DNA of 64,000 nt from Bacillus sp. 103mf (lineage in GTDB: Bacteria > Bacillota > Bacilli > Bacillales > Bacillaceae_G). The translations under genes and the position numbers were made by a program. The stretch's first letter is position 1; each line of letters starts with the position of its first letter. Below, in pieces: positions 51,838-59,026 of this stretch. A model generated the notes under the pieces. That model was not told the origin of the DNA. It searched no databases and was given only the letters and a program-made list of their open reading frames with translations. The stretch spans positions 868,001 through 932,000 of the forward strand of contig NZ_FPAF01000001.1 in NCBI RefSeq assembly GCF_900116295.1. Direction: 5' to 3'.

Positions 51838-51920
51838 ACGGAATTCACATCAATCAATTAGTATAAAGAGTGTACAGATTTTACATACAATAAATCCCAC
51901 ATATAAAGGAGGAAAATCTA

Positions 51921-51992
51921 ATGAAAACACGTTATCGCTTTATGATCTCATCATTCGCAGCATGTGCCTATATGATTTGGTATTTAGTTTAA
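51921..51992 (+). CDS. 23-residue ORF with strong ribosome binding site
   Basis: AAAGGAGG with good spacing precedes ATG; the product is MKTRYRFMISSFAACAYMIW plus three residues. It could be a tiny membrane peptide or a leader for the alarmone synthetase that starts 40 bp later. No family is recognised. Confidence 0.4.
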   Translation: MKTRYRFMISSFAACAYMIWYLV

Positions 51993-52031
51993 GCAACCTT
52001 ACTTTCCAAATACGAAAAAGGTGTGTATAAA

Positions 52032-52682
52032 ATGGAGTTTAACCAAACAACAGTTAATTACTGGAAAGCATTTGTATTACCTTATACATTTGCTCTTGAA
52101 GAACTGAAAACAAAATTCGAAATTATGAACCGGGAAGCGCAGTTTCTAGAAGACTACAACCCGTTTGAACATATAAAAACACGATTAAAACAACCAAAAA
52201 GTATTATCAAAAAGCTAGAACGAAAAAACTTAGCACCAACTGTCGAAAACGCCCAACAACATTTATTCGATATTATCGGTATTCGAATTACATGTTGTTT
52301 CGTGGAAGATATTTATTATTTAAGAAAATTGATAGAAAAACGAACAGATATGGAAATCGTAGAAGTTAAAGATTATATTAAAGTACCAAAACCAAACGGC
52401 TATAAAAGTCTCCATATGATTATTAAGTACCCATTAGCATTAAATTCAGGAACACAAGATGTTTTTGCGGAGATTCAATTACGAACGTTAGCAATGGATT
52501 TCTGGGCAAGTTTAGAACATAAAATGTATTATAAATATGAAGGAAATATCCCTGAGTATTTAAAAAACGAATTACATGATGCTGCCATGAAAGCTGAAGA
52601 ACTTGATGATAAGATGGCATCTATCCGCCAAGATATTGATGAAATTGGAGCGTGTTCAGAGCGCATTTTATTACCTGTGTAA
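52032..52682 (+). CDS. Small alarmone synthetase (RelP/YwaC-like)
   Basis: A single-domain (p)ppGpp synthetase without a hydrolase domain. Synthetase motifs visible are RLKQPKSIIKKLERK, DIIGIRITCCFVED, KVPKPNGYKSLHMII and AEIQLRTLAMDFWASLEHK. The pattern near the end (LKNELHDAAMKAEELDDKM) is closer to YwaC/RelP than to YjbM/RelQ. The start is ATG 52032 with AAAGGTGTG upstream. It is 216 residues long. It probably responds to cell-envelope stress, as ywaC does. Confidence 0.88.
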   Translation: MEFNQTTVNYWKAFVLPYTFALEELKTKFEIMNREAQFLEDYNPFEHIKTRLKQPKSIIKKLERKNLAPTVENAQQHLFDIIGIRITCCFVEDIYYLRKLIEKRTDMEIVEVKDYIKVPKPNGYKSLHMIIKYPLALNSGTQDVFAEIQLRTLAMDFWASLEHKMYYKYEGNIPEYLKNELHDAAMKAEELDDKMASIRQDIDEIGACSERILLPV

Positions 52683-52714
52683 AAGAAGTTCTCTATTTTA
52701 GAGAACTTCTTTTT
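52682..52714. terminator. Two-way terminator after the alarmone synthetase
   Basis: AAAGAAGTTCTCT and AGAGAACTTCTTT pair over 13 bp, with A and T runs, between convergent genes. Confidence 0.9.
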
Positions 52715-53192
52715 ATCCTTCCTCAATCACACGCACATCTTCTATCTTCCATACATCATTTTCTTTCCCTACGGTGTAACGCACTTTCTTTTGACCAGAT
52801 TCTACTTTCTCTTTTGTTTCTACAACAGCATACTCTCCTTCAAAATTTTCTACATGAAAATCCAATAGGTCGATTTTTTTATTCTTATTTTTAAACTCTG
52901 CTTGTTTTTGGGCTTTTGTATCCTCTAACCCTAATGACTTTGTCGAAAAAAGTGCCATATGCCCCTCAAAGTTTTTCTCATTTATTGTTTGAATATATGA
53001 GTCTATTAACTTTTTAATTGTTTGTTCTTCTTTCTCCGGTATAGGCTTTGTCATCTTTTTATTTTTCTCTTCTTTATATACCGTTTCTTCCTTTTTCATT
53101 GTATCGTTTTGCACTTTTTCTTGTGAACTGCATCCGCATAATTGAAGACTCATGATTCCTACAATCCCCAATTTTTTTAGTACTCGTTTCAT
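52713..53192 (-). CDS. Predicted lipoprotein with NTF2-like domain
   Basis: A 159-residue lipoprotein: basic start MKRVLKKLG, hydrophobic stretch and lipobox LQLC followed by GCSSQ, so Cys at about 19 should be lipidated. A Lys/Glu linker follows, then an NTF2-like fold (LIDSYIQTINEKNFEGHMALF ... VWKIEDVRVIEEG). GGAGGGGAG precedes ATG 53192. It lies 62 bp downstream of phoA on the same strand. The function is unknown. Confidence 0.75.
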   Translation of the reverse strand: MKRVLKKLGIVGIMSLQLCGCSSQEKVQNDTMKKEETVYKEEKNKKMTKPIPEKEEQTIKKLIDSYIQTINEKNFEGHMALFSTKSLGLEDTKAQKQAEFKNKNKKIDLLDFHVENFEGEYAVVETKEKVESGQKKVRYTVGKENDVWKIEDVRVIEEG

Positions 53193-53254
53193 ATATCTCC
53201 CCTCCAAACTGAAAAAGAAAAAGCAAGGCAAAGCAGCCCCGCTTTTTCTCCATA

Positions 53255-54640
53255 TTAGCGTTTACCTTTATTTGGGTCACCGCCGCCAACAATATCAAAT
53301 ACACGTTTTGCTAAGTTTGTATTTTCTTGAACGCCAGCAAATAAATATTTTCCTGGTCCAAATGCATAGACACCAACATCTTCACCAGTATGACCATCTG
53401 TTGTCCATCCTGTATAAGAGCGCTTGTTAAAGATCGCTTCAATTGCATTATCAATTTTTGTTACATCTTTTGACGGTGCAACATCATTTACAGACTTCAT
53501 TTCTTCTGGTGTTAATTCTAAATCAATATACTTTTTCAATGTTTCTTCAACATTTGCCCCTTTAGCAATTTCAGCCGCCATAAAGTCAGGTGTACGTTTT
53601 GCTGCTTTAATTGGTTTTACATCAAAATTGTACTCACCTTTTGTTCCAAGAGAGAAGCCGCCAGTAGAATGGTCAGCAGTTGCTACAACTAATGTATGTT
53701 TATCTTTTTTCGCAAACTCAATTGCTGCCTTAAATGCTCTTTCAAAGTCTTCCATTTCACTCATCGCTGCGACAACATCATTATCATGACCAGCCCAGTC
53801 AATTTGGCTACCCTCTACCATTAAGAAGAAACCATTTTTGTTTTTATTTAAGCGCTCAATTGCCGCGTTCGTCATTTCTGCTAAAGAAGGCGCTTTATCA
53901 TTGCGATCAATCATTTTATCAAAACCGCCTGGTGCAAATAAACCAAGAATTTGGTCACTCTTATCATTTAATAATTGCTGACGATCTGTTACATAGCTAT
54001 AACCATCTTTTTTAAATTCTTCTGTAAGATTGCGATCTTTTCTTACAAAGTTATTTACACCGCCGCCAAGAAGAACGTCTACTTTATGCTTACCATTAAT
54101 TTTTTCATCGAAGTAATCATTTGCAATTGCATCCATATTTTTCCTACTAACATCATGTGCACCGAAAGCCGCTGGTGTTGCATGCGTAATTTCAGAAGTT
54201 GCAACTAAACCTGTAGATTTCCCGCGTTCTTTCGCTTGCTCTAGTACTGTCTTTACGTTTGTTTTGTCATTATCCACTGCTATAGCTGCATTATATGTTT
54301 TAATCCCTGATGACATTGCAGTAGCAGCAGAAGCTGAGTCTGTAATATTTTGATGCTCATCTTCTGGATATGTAACTTGTGTTCCTACAAGGTGTTTATC
54401 AAATTCCGTTTGCTCCATCTCAAATGTTTTTGGGTTATCTTTCATATAACGATGTGCTGTCATATAAGAAGGTCCCATACCATCCCCTATTAAGACAATT
54501 ACATTTTTAATCTTTGTATCATTCTCTTTTTCGTCTGCTTTAATAACATCTGAACGTGTCATATTCCATGTAACAATTGAAGTAAGTGCTAACGATGAAA
54601 CAACTGCAAATGGCCATGCTTTCTTCATAAATTTTTTCAC
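53255..54640 (-). CDS. phoA: Alkaline phosphatase
   Basis: A secreted phosphomonoesterase that frees phosphate from organic esters. A basic start and helix (AWPFAVVSSLALTSIVTW) form the export signal. The nucleophile Ser is in TDSASAATAMSSG, and metal ligands lie in GDGMGPSYM, EGSQIDWAGHDND, ATADHSTGG and DGHTGEDV. It is 461 residues long. The start is GTG 54640 with GGGGGG upstream. TTAACA repeats upstream suggest PhoP control. Confidence 0.95.
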   Translation of the reverse strand: MKKFMKKAWPFAVVSSLALTSIVTWNMTRSDVIKADEKENDTKIKNVIVLIGDGMGPSYMTAHRYMKDNPKTFEMEQTEFDKHLVGTQVTYPEDEHQNITDSASAATAMSSGIKTYNAAIAVDNDKTNVKTVLEQAKERGKSTGLVATSEITHATPAAFGAHDVSRKNMDAIANDYFDEKINGKHKVDVLLGGGVNNFVRKDRNLTEEFKKDGYSYVTDRQQLLNDKSDQILGLFAPGGFDKMIDRNDKAPSLAEMTNAAIERLNKNKNGFFLMVEGSQIDWAGHDNDVVAAMSEMEDFERAFKAAIEFAKKDKHTLVVATADHSTGGFSLGTKGEYNFDVKPIKAAKRTPDFMAAEIAKGANVEETLKKYIDLELTPEEMKSVNDVAPSKDVTKIDNAIEAIFNKRSYTGWTTDGHTGEDVGVYAFGPGKYLFAGVQENTNLAKRVFDIVGGGDPNKGKR

Positions 54641-54698
54641 TTTATAAGTCCCCCCTAAATTATTAATTCAATTCCCATTACCCAATGTAATAGAAAAC

Positions 54699-54737
54699 TG
54701 TTAAGGTAAAATGAGAAAAATGTAAATGTTTTGTTAA
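54699..54737 (-). promoter_or_regulatory. Pho box upstream of phoA
   Basis: On the minus strand TTAACA (54737-54732), TTTACA (54726-54721) and TTAACA (54704-54699) lie at 11-bp and 22-bp steps. This matches the TTAACA-N5 direct repeats bound by PhoP. The last one is 58 bp upstream of the start. Confidence 0.75.
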
Positions 54738-54878
54738 TTGTTGATGATTATCGTTACAATGTGCATTTCTTTGTCGTTTTATTTCTTGACCTAACATTAT
54801 TTTTTTCATGTCAAACTGAATGTTTTGAATGCATATGCTAAAATGGATTAGCATATGGAAATTTAAGGGGGATAATAT

Positions 54879-55718
54879 ATGGAAGTAAAAATATTAAATA
54901 GATCTGATATATCACAGCTATTATCTCTTTGTGATGCTGTAGGATGGTTACACGATATGTCATTTATGAAGGAGCAATTCGAGACATACCTTTCTGTCGG
55001 TACTTTATTTGGTCATGATAACGAAGGTCAGCTCGTCTCTTGTATTGCTGTTTTTCCATATAAAACAGGATTTACTTCTCTTGGTATGCTTATTGTCCAT
55101 CCAGATTTTCAGCGCAGAGGATTAGGGCGTTCTTTGCTAGATATTTGTATGAAAAATTCTCCGCCATTACAACCTGTTACACTCATTGCAACGGATGCTG
55201 GCGCGCCTTTATATCATGCATATGGATTTCATACAGTTACTTCTATTCATCGATTTGAACGAAATAAAACAACAACAAAATTCGGTTCCTTTGCTACTCG
55301 TACAATCACAAATCAGGACCTTAATACACTCATTCAATTCGATTACATAGCAAGCGGCGCTCATCGTTCTAAGCTGTATTCAATACTGTTACATAGAGCA
55401 CACATTGCATTAAAAATCGAAAAAAATGATAGACTCGAAGCTTTCGCATTATGTATCCGAAAAGGAGATACCTTATCTGTTACTCCCCTTATCGCTAGCA
55501 ATGAAGAGGATGCCTTGCATTTACTGCTATCCATATGTAACCAATGGAATGGAACTGTTCGTATCGATGTTCCACATACACAAAAAAGCTTTAGAGATAA
55601 ACTGCTATCATTTGAGTTTGAAGAAACGCTGCTTTCTCCTTTCATGATAAAAAACGGAGAAAATCTCCCTGGTAAGCGCGATTTTATATTTACTATGATG
55701 GATGCAGCACTATGCTAG
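54879..55718 (+). CDS. GNAT family N-acetyltransferase (YitH-like, two-domain)
   Basis: The N-terminal GNAT domain (about 1-130) has LGMLIVHPDFQRRGLGRSLL as acetyl-CoA binding motif. A second domain (about 140-279) resembles the DUF1248/YitH type tail (TITNQDLNTLIQFDYIASGAHR). The substrate is unknown. A GGGGG site precedes the ATG. It lies 15 bp upstream of the alpha/beta hydrolase, so they are probably cotranscribed. Confidence 0.85.
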   Translation: MEVKILNRSDISQLLSLCDAVGWLHDMSFMKEQFETYLSVGTLFGHDNEGQLVSCIAVFPYKTGFTSLGMLIVHPDFQRRGLGRSLLDICMKNSPPLQPVTLIATDAGAPLYHAYGFHTVTSIHRFERNKTTTKFGSFATRTITNQDLNTLIQFDYIASGAHRSKLYSILLHRAHIALKIEKNDRLEAFALCIRKGDTLSVTPLIASNEEDALHLLLSICNQWNGTVRIDVPHTQKSFRDKLLSFEFEETLLSPFMIKNGENLPGKRDFIFTMMDAALC

Positions 55719-55733
55719 AAAGGGGAAACCATT

Positions 55734-56612
55734 TTGAAACGATGGAAGCTTTACATGCTCAGCTGCTTTGTTCTCACAACATTATCGAGCTGCAGTACAA
55801 TCGAAAAACAAACAGAAAAAGCAACGCAAGTAAAAGAAACAATTGAAACAAAACTAGAGACAAAAGAAAAAATGATTGAAATTGATGGACAAACCATTTA
55901 CTTCAAACAAATCGGGAAAAATAAACCTCCTTTACTTATGCTTCATGGCTTTGGAGGTTCATCAAATGGATTTAGTGATATTTATCCCGATTTAGCAAAA
56001 AATCATACCGTTATCGCTGTCGATATTTTAGGCTTCGGCCATTCTTCAAAGCCGATGGATTTTCGCTACTCCTTTCCAAACCAAGCAAACTTATATTATA
56101 AATTAATGAAAAAATTAGGCTATGATACATTCGCTATATTAGGACACTCTATGGGCGGAGAAATTTCTTTAAATTTAACATACTTGTATCCTGATGCAGT
56201 AACTCACCTTATTTTAACGGACGCCATAGGTGCAGAAACTTTACAGCACGGGAAAGGATCTCCAAAGCCAAAATTATCAAATGATTTAAGTACAGTCTCT
56301 ACTCCGAAAGAATTTCGCGAGGAAGAGGTAAAGAATAAACGTGAAGATACAGCACATCATGATGAGCTGGGTAAAATGTGGCCGCGCCGTTTACGCATTA
56401 ACGCTGATGAAATCCAACTACCAACGTTACTTATTTGGGGAAGACATGATCAAAGCGTTTCCTGGCAAAAAGGCGAAACGTATCATCAATTCTTAAAAAA
56501 CAGTACATTTCATATTATCGAAGAAGGCGAACATGCACCATTTCGTCAACAGCCGAAAGAGTTTATACAGTATGTTGATGAGTTTTTCAAGAAGCATCCT
56601 ACTAAGTCGTAA
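55734..56612 (+). CDS. Lipoprotein alpha/beta hydrolase
   Basis: A 292-residue secreted, lipid-anchored hydrolase. The signal ends in LSSC (Cys about 20). The hydrolase shows an oxyanion-hole LHGFGGSS and nucleophile GHSMGGE. The acid Asp lies in WGRHDQSVSW and the His in EGEHAPF. Such proteins are esterases or haloperoxidase-like enzymes; the substrate is not predictable. The start is TTG with AAAGGGG upstream. Confidence 0.87.
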   Translation: MKRWKLYMLSCFVLTTLSSCSTIEKQTEKATQVKETIETKLETKEKMIEIDGQTIYFKQIGKNKPPLLMLHGFGGSSNGFSDIYPDLAKNHTVIAVDILGFGHSSKPMDFRYSFPNQANLYYKLMKKLGYDTFAILGHSMGGEISLNLTYLYPDAVTHLILTDAIGAETLQHGKGSPKPKLSNDLSTVSTPKEFREEEVKNKREDTAHHDELGKMWPRRLRINADEIQLPTLLIWGRHDQSVSWQKGETYHQFLKNSTFHIIEEGEHAPFRQQPKEFIQYVDEFFKKHPTKS

Positions 56613-56642
56613 TTTTTCGCAGACAATCACCTCAAATTCCTT

Positions 56643-56677
56643 AAAAGGGGTATCTCATGATGAGATACCCCTTTTAT
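56643..56677. terminator. Two-way terminator
   Basis: AAAAGGGGTATCTCA and TGAGATACCCCTTTT form a 15-bp perfect stem with a 3-nt loop between convergent genes. Confidence 0.92.
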
Positions 56678-56680
56678 ACA

Positions 56681-57181
56681 CTAAGCAGCTTGATTTTTAT
56701 AATTGCGTGATTTTTTATTGAAAATTTTTGATAAAATAAATCCATCTACACCAAATTTGCCAGCATTATAACCTGCAACTAGAATCAACATAGACAAAAT
56801 TACTAATTGTGGATTCACGCCCGTTGACCCACTAAACATATAGGAAAAGTTCATTAAAAGGCCAAAAAATACAGCTGTTTTCGTTAAACAACCAACAATT
56901 AATCCTATTCCAACTAAAATTTCTCCCCATGTAACTAAAAAATTAAATAGCTCTACATTTGGAATTGCTACTTCTTTTAAAAAGGATGCCCACCATGATT
57001 GCACTGCTGGCTGAGCTCCTGATGCTTTTTCAATTGCTCCTTTTAAATAACCTGTTGCGTCAAATCCACCACCTGTTAGCTTTTTCATCCCTGCCATAAG
57101 CCACGTATATCCAATATAAATACGCACTGCTGCTAGTAAAAAGGACACTGCTTTGTTCTCTCTTAAAAACTGAATAACCAT
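56681..57181 (-). CDS. DoxX family membrane protein (166 aa)
   Basis: A four-helix DoxX/DoxD-type protein: helices at about 12-30, 83-101, 104-120 and 123-140, with an insert of about 40 residues after the first helix. The family is linked to quinone or thiosulphate redox and oxidative-stress complexes, but the role here is unknown. A second DoxX gene lies at 61129-61533. A Fur-like site is 154 bp upstream. Confidence 0.85.
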   Translation of the reverse strand: MVIQFLRENKAVSFLLAAVRIYIGYTWLMAGMKKLTGGGFDATGYLKGAIEKASGAQPAVQSWWASFLKEVAIPNVELFNFLVTWGEILVGIGLIVGCLTKTAVFFGLLMNFSYMFSGSTGVNPQLVILSMLILVAGYNAGKFGVDGFILSKIFNKKSRNYKNQAA

Positions 57182-57499
57182 ACATTCCTCCTAATTTTTG
57201 TGATTAAATAAATTACATGAATACAATAAAATTCATTATGAATGCTTTTTATCAATTTTGACAAAATACTTTAAACGTACGTTATATAACTACTTTTATT
57301 TGCAAATAAAAACTTGAACCTATAATAACATAAATGATATTGATTTTCATTACTATTTATAAAAAATTATTTTCTCAATATGAAATGTTCTTGTTCTATG
57401 AAAAAGCATATTTTTAGATGTATTTTGAGGTTGAGGTCTTACTCCCCCTTAGAGAGGATAAAACACCGTTATCTACTCTTGTTCATACAACATGTATTT
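57182..57499. other. Gap upstream of the DoxX gene
   Basis: This 318-bp, strongly AT-rich gap holds a Fur-like site at 57335-57349 and a GTCTTACTCCCC segment at 57437-57448 that weakly resembles the CTTACTGCCC repeat core. No gene is seen. Confidence 0.5.
57335..57349. promoter_or_regulatory. Fur/Per-like operator candidate
   Basis: TGATATTGATTTTCA matches the 7-1-7 Fur consensus TGATAATNATTATCA at 12 of the 14 defined positions. It is 154 bp upstream of the DoxX start, so its target is uncertain; AT-rich DNA can produce such matches by chance. Confidence 0.4.
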
Positions 57500-58078
57500 C
57501 TACCATAATTGAATTTCATACATCCCTGTTTCCTCTAAAAAATCTTCCCTTGTTAACACTTGTTTCATCATATATTGCCTATATGCTGTAATCGTTCCAT
57601 CATGAGAAACAATAACTACACGTGAAGTTTCTAACGTTTTACACCATTCTATGAAGCTACTAGCAGCCTTACAAAATGCAGCTTCTGCAATCGTATTAAT
57701 CCCATTTCTCCATAACTCTTCATTCCGTTCTTCTACTAATGAAAATTGCGGAAATAATTGCTGAATGCTCTTCTGACTTAACATCTTGTCACAAGGCAAC
57801 GTTCTTGCTCCTTCTCGATATGGGAAAATACGTGATGAAATATACGGATGAACAACTCTCCTACAAGCAACTTGCTCACTCCATAGCGCAGCTGTCTGTA
57901 ATGTTCGGACTGCCGGACTTGCAATCAATATATCATTCTCACGTAAAGGAAGTTTTTCTCGTAGCGCTAATGCCTGCTCTCTCCCCTTATTAGTCAGGGA
58001 TGGATGCTCTATTCGCAAACTATCTGGCAGATTGTTTGTATGCTCGCCTTCTCCGTGCCTTACAAAAATAAGATTCAT
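57500..58078 (-). CDS. Histidine phosphatase family protein
   Basis: A 192-residue phosphoglycerate mutase-like phosphatase. The catalytic VRHGEGEH near the N-terminus, the second Arg in SPAVRTLQTA and the second His in VSHDGTITAYR are in place. The substrate is unknown; related small proteins are phosphatases rather than mutases. A strong terminator hairpin lies in its leader (58143-58174). Confidence 0.88.
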   Translation of the reverse strand: MNLIFVRHGEGEHTNNLPDSLRIEHPSLTNKGREQALALREKLPLRENDILIASPAVRTLQTAALWSEQVACRRVVHPYISSRIFPYREGARTLPCDKMLSQKSIQQLFPQFSLVEERNEELWRNGINTIAEAAFCKAASSFIEWCKTLETSRVVIVSHDGTITAYRQYMMKQVLTREDFLEETGMYEIQLW

Positions 58079-58142
58079 ATGAAAATCCCTTTCTCGTATT
58101 GAAATGAACTCTCTTCTTCACTGTTATCCTTCTCCTCTTTAC

Positions 58143-58174
58143 AAAAAAATCCTCTCTTTATGTAAAAGAGAGGA
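58143..58174 (-). terminator. Terminator in the leader of the histidine phosphatase gene
   Basis: TCCTCTCTTT and AAAGAGAGGA pair perfectly (10 bp, 5-nt loop), followed by T7 on the minus strand. It lies 64 bp upstream of the gene, with no minus-strand gene before it. It is either an attenuator or the remnant of a lost gene. Confidence 0.75.
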
Positions 58175-58252
58175 GCAACGTATATATAAATTTCAGGGGG
58201 AAACATAGTAAGATCGTTCCATTCTTACAGGAGTTTACCATCTATACAACGA

Positions 58253-58268
58253 ATGTAATACGTTACAT
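58253..58268. promoter_or_regulatory. Small inverted repeat before the GNAT gene
   Basis: ATGTAA-TACG-TTACAT lies 23 bp upstream of the start, a possible operator. It is short enough to be chance. Confidence 0.35.
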
Positions 58269-58291
58269 AAAAATAGAAATGAGTGGTAACA

Positions 58292-58786
58292 ATGATTCGT
58301 GAAATTACAGAAGCAGATGCAGCTCCTTTTTTGAAACTATGTCAAACAATTGATCAAGAAACAAATTTTTTGTTATTTGAGCCTAATGAGCGAAACTTTA
58401 CGATTGAGAAGCAAAAATCTATGATTCAATCTCTTCTCTCTCCATATAATTCAACACTTCTAGTAGCTGAGAAAGATGAGCAACTTGTTGGATATATAAT
58501 CGCTCGCGGCGGCGGAGTAAAGCGAAAGCAACACGCTGCATATTTAGTCATTGGCGTGCTTCAAGAGTATGCAGGTCAAGGAATCGGCAAACAATTACTA
58601 CATGAAATTGAACAGTGGGCCCGCACCCAACAATTACTGCGTCTAGAATTAACAGTCATGTCTCATAACGAAATAGCCATTGCGTTATATAAAAAGATGG
58701 GGTTTGTGATTGAAGGTGAAGCTGTGCACGGTGTAATTGTTGATGGACAGCCAAGAAATGAATATTATATGGCGAAGATTTTATAA
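58292..58786 (+). CDS. GNAT family N-acetyltransferase
   Basis: A 164-residue acetyltransferase with the full GNAT fold. LVIGVLQEYAGQGIGKQLLHEI is the acetyl-CoA motif, and LELTVMSHNEIAIALYKKMGFVIEG closes the fold. The C-terminal NEYYMAKIL is typical of small-molecule or peptide acetylators. The start is ATG 58292 with GAGTGG upstream. The substrate is unknown. Confidence 0.88.
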   Translation: MIREITEADAAPFLKLCQTIDQETNFLLFEPNERNFTIEKQKSMIQSLLSPYNSTLLVAEKDEQLVGYIIARGGGVKRKQHAAYLVIGVLQEYAGQGIGKQLLHEIEQWARTQQLLRLELTVMSHNEIAIALYKKMGFVIEGEAVHGVIVDGQPRNEYYMAKIL

Positions 58787-58861
58787 CAAGTTGTAGTATT
58801 TCAGACCCTTTTTGTCCCTCTTAATTTCCGTTTACAAATAGGCAGTAGCGCCCTTGTTATC

Positions 58862-58893
58862 ATCCCTATCGGATTTCCGATAAGGATTTTTTT
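58862..58893 (+). terminator. Terminator after the GNAT gene
   Basis: ATCCCTATCGG and CCGATAAGGAT pair over 11 bp with one mismatch around ATTT, followed by T7. Confidence 0.85.
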
Positions 58894-58941
58894 GTTTATG
58901 CCAAAAGAAATATTAAATAATTCGGAATCTTGTGATAAAAT

Positions 58942-58955
58942 TAAAAGCGCTTACA
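58942..58955 (+). promoter_or_regulatory. cre-like site upstream of phhA
   Basis: TAAAAGCGCTTACA differs from the CcpA consensus TGWAANCGNTNWCA at one position. It directly follows a possible -10 (TAAAAT at 58936-58941 region), so binding there should block transcription of phhA-phhB in glucose. Confidence 0.6.
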
Positions 58956-59026
58956 TTATTCTGAAAGGAGCTGCGCGTATACCACATGTAACATCTTATT
59001 TTTTCACTTAAAAGGAGGATGTATAT

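Noticed and set aside
58178-58291. Possible minus-strand peptide of about 27 codons feeding the terminator at 58143-58174
   Set aside because: There is no ribosome binding site before its ATG and no recognisable sequence; not listed as a gene.
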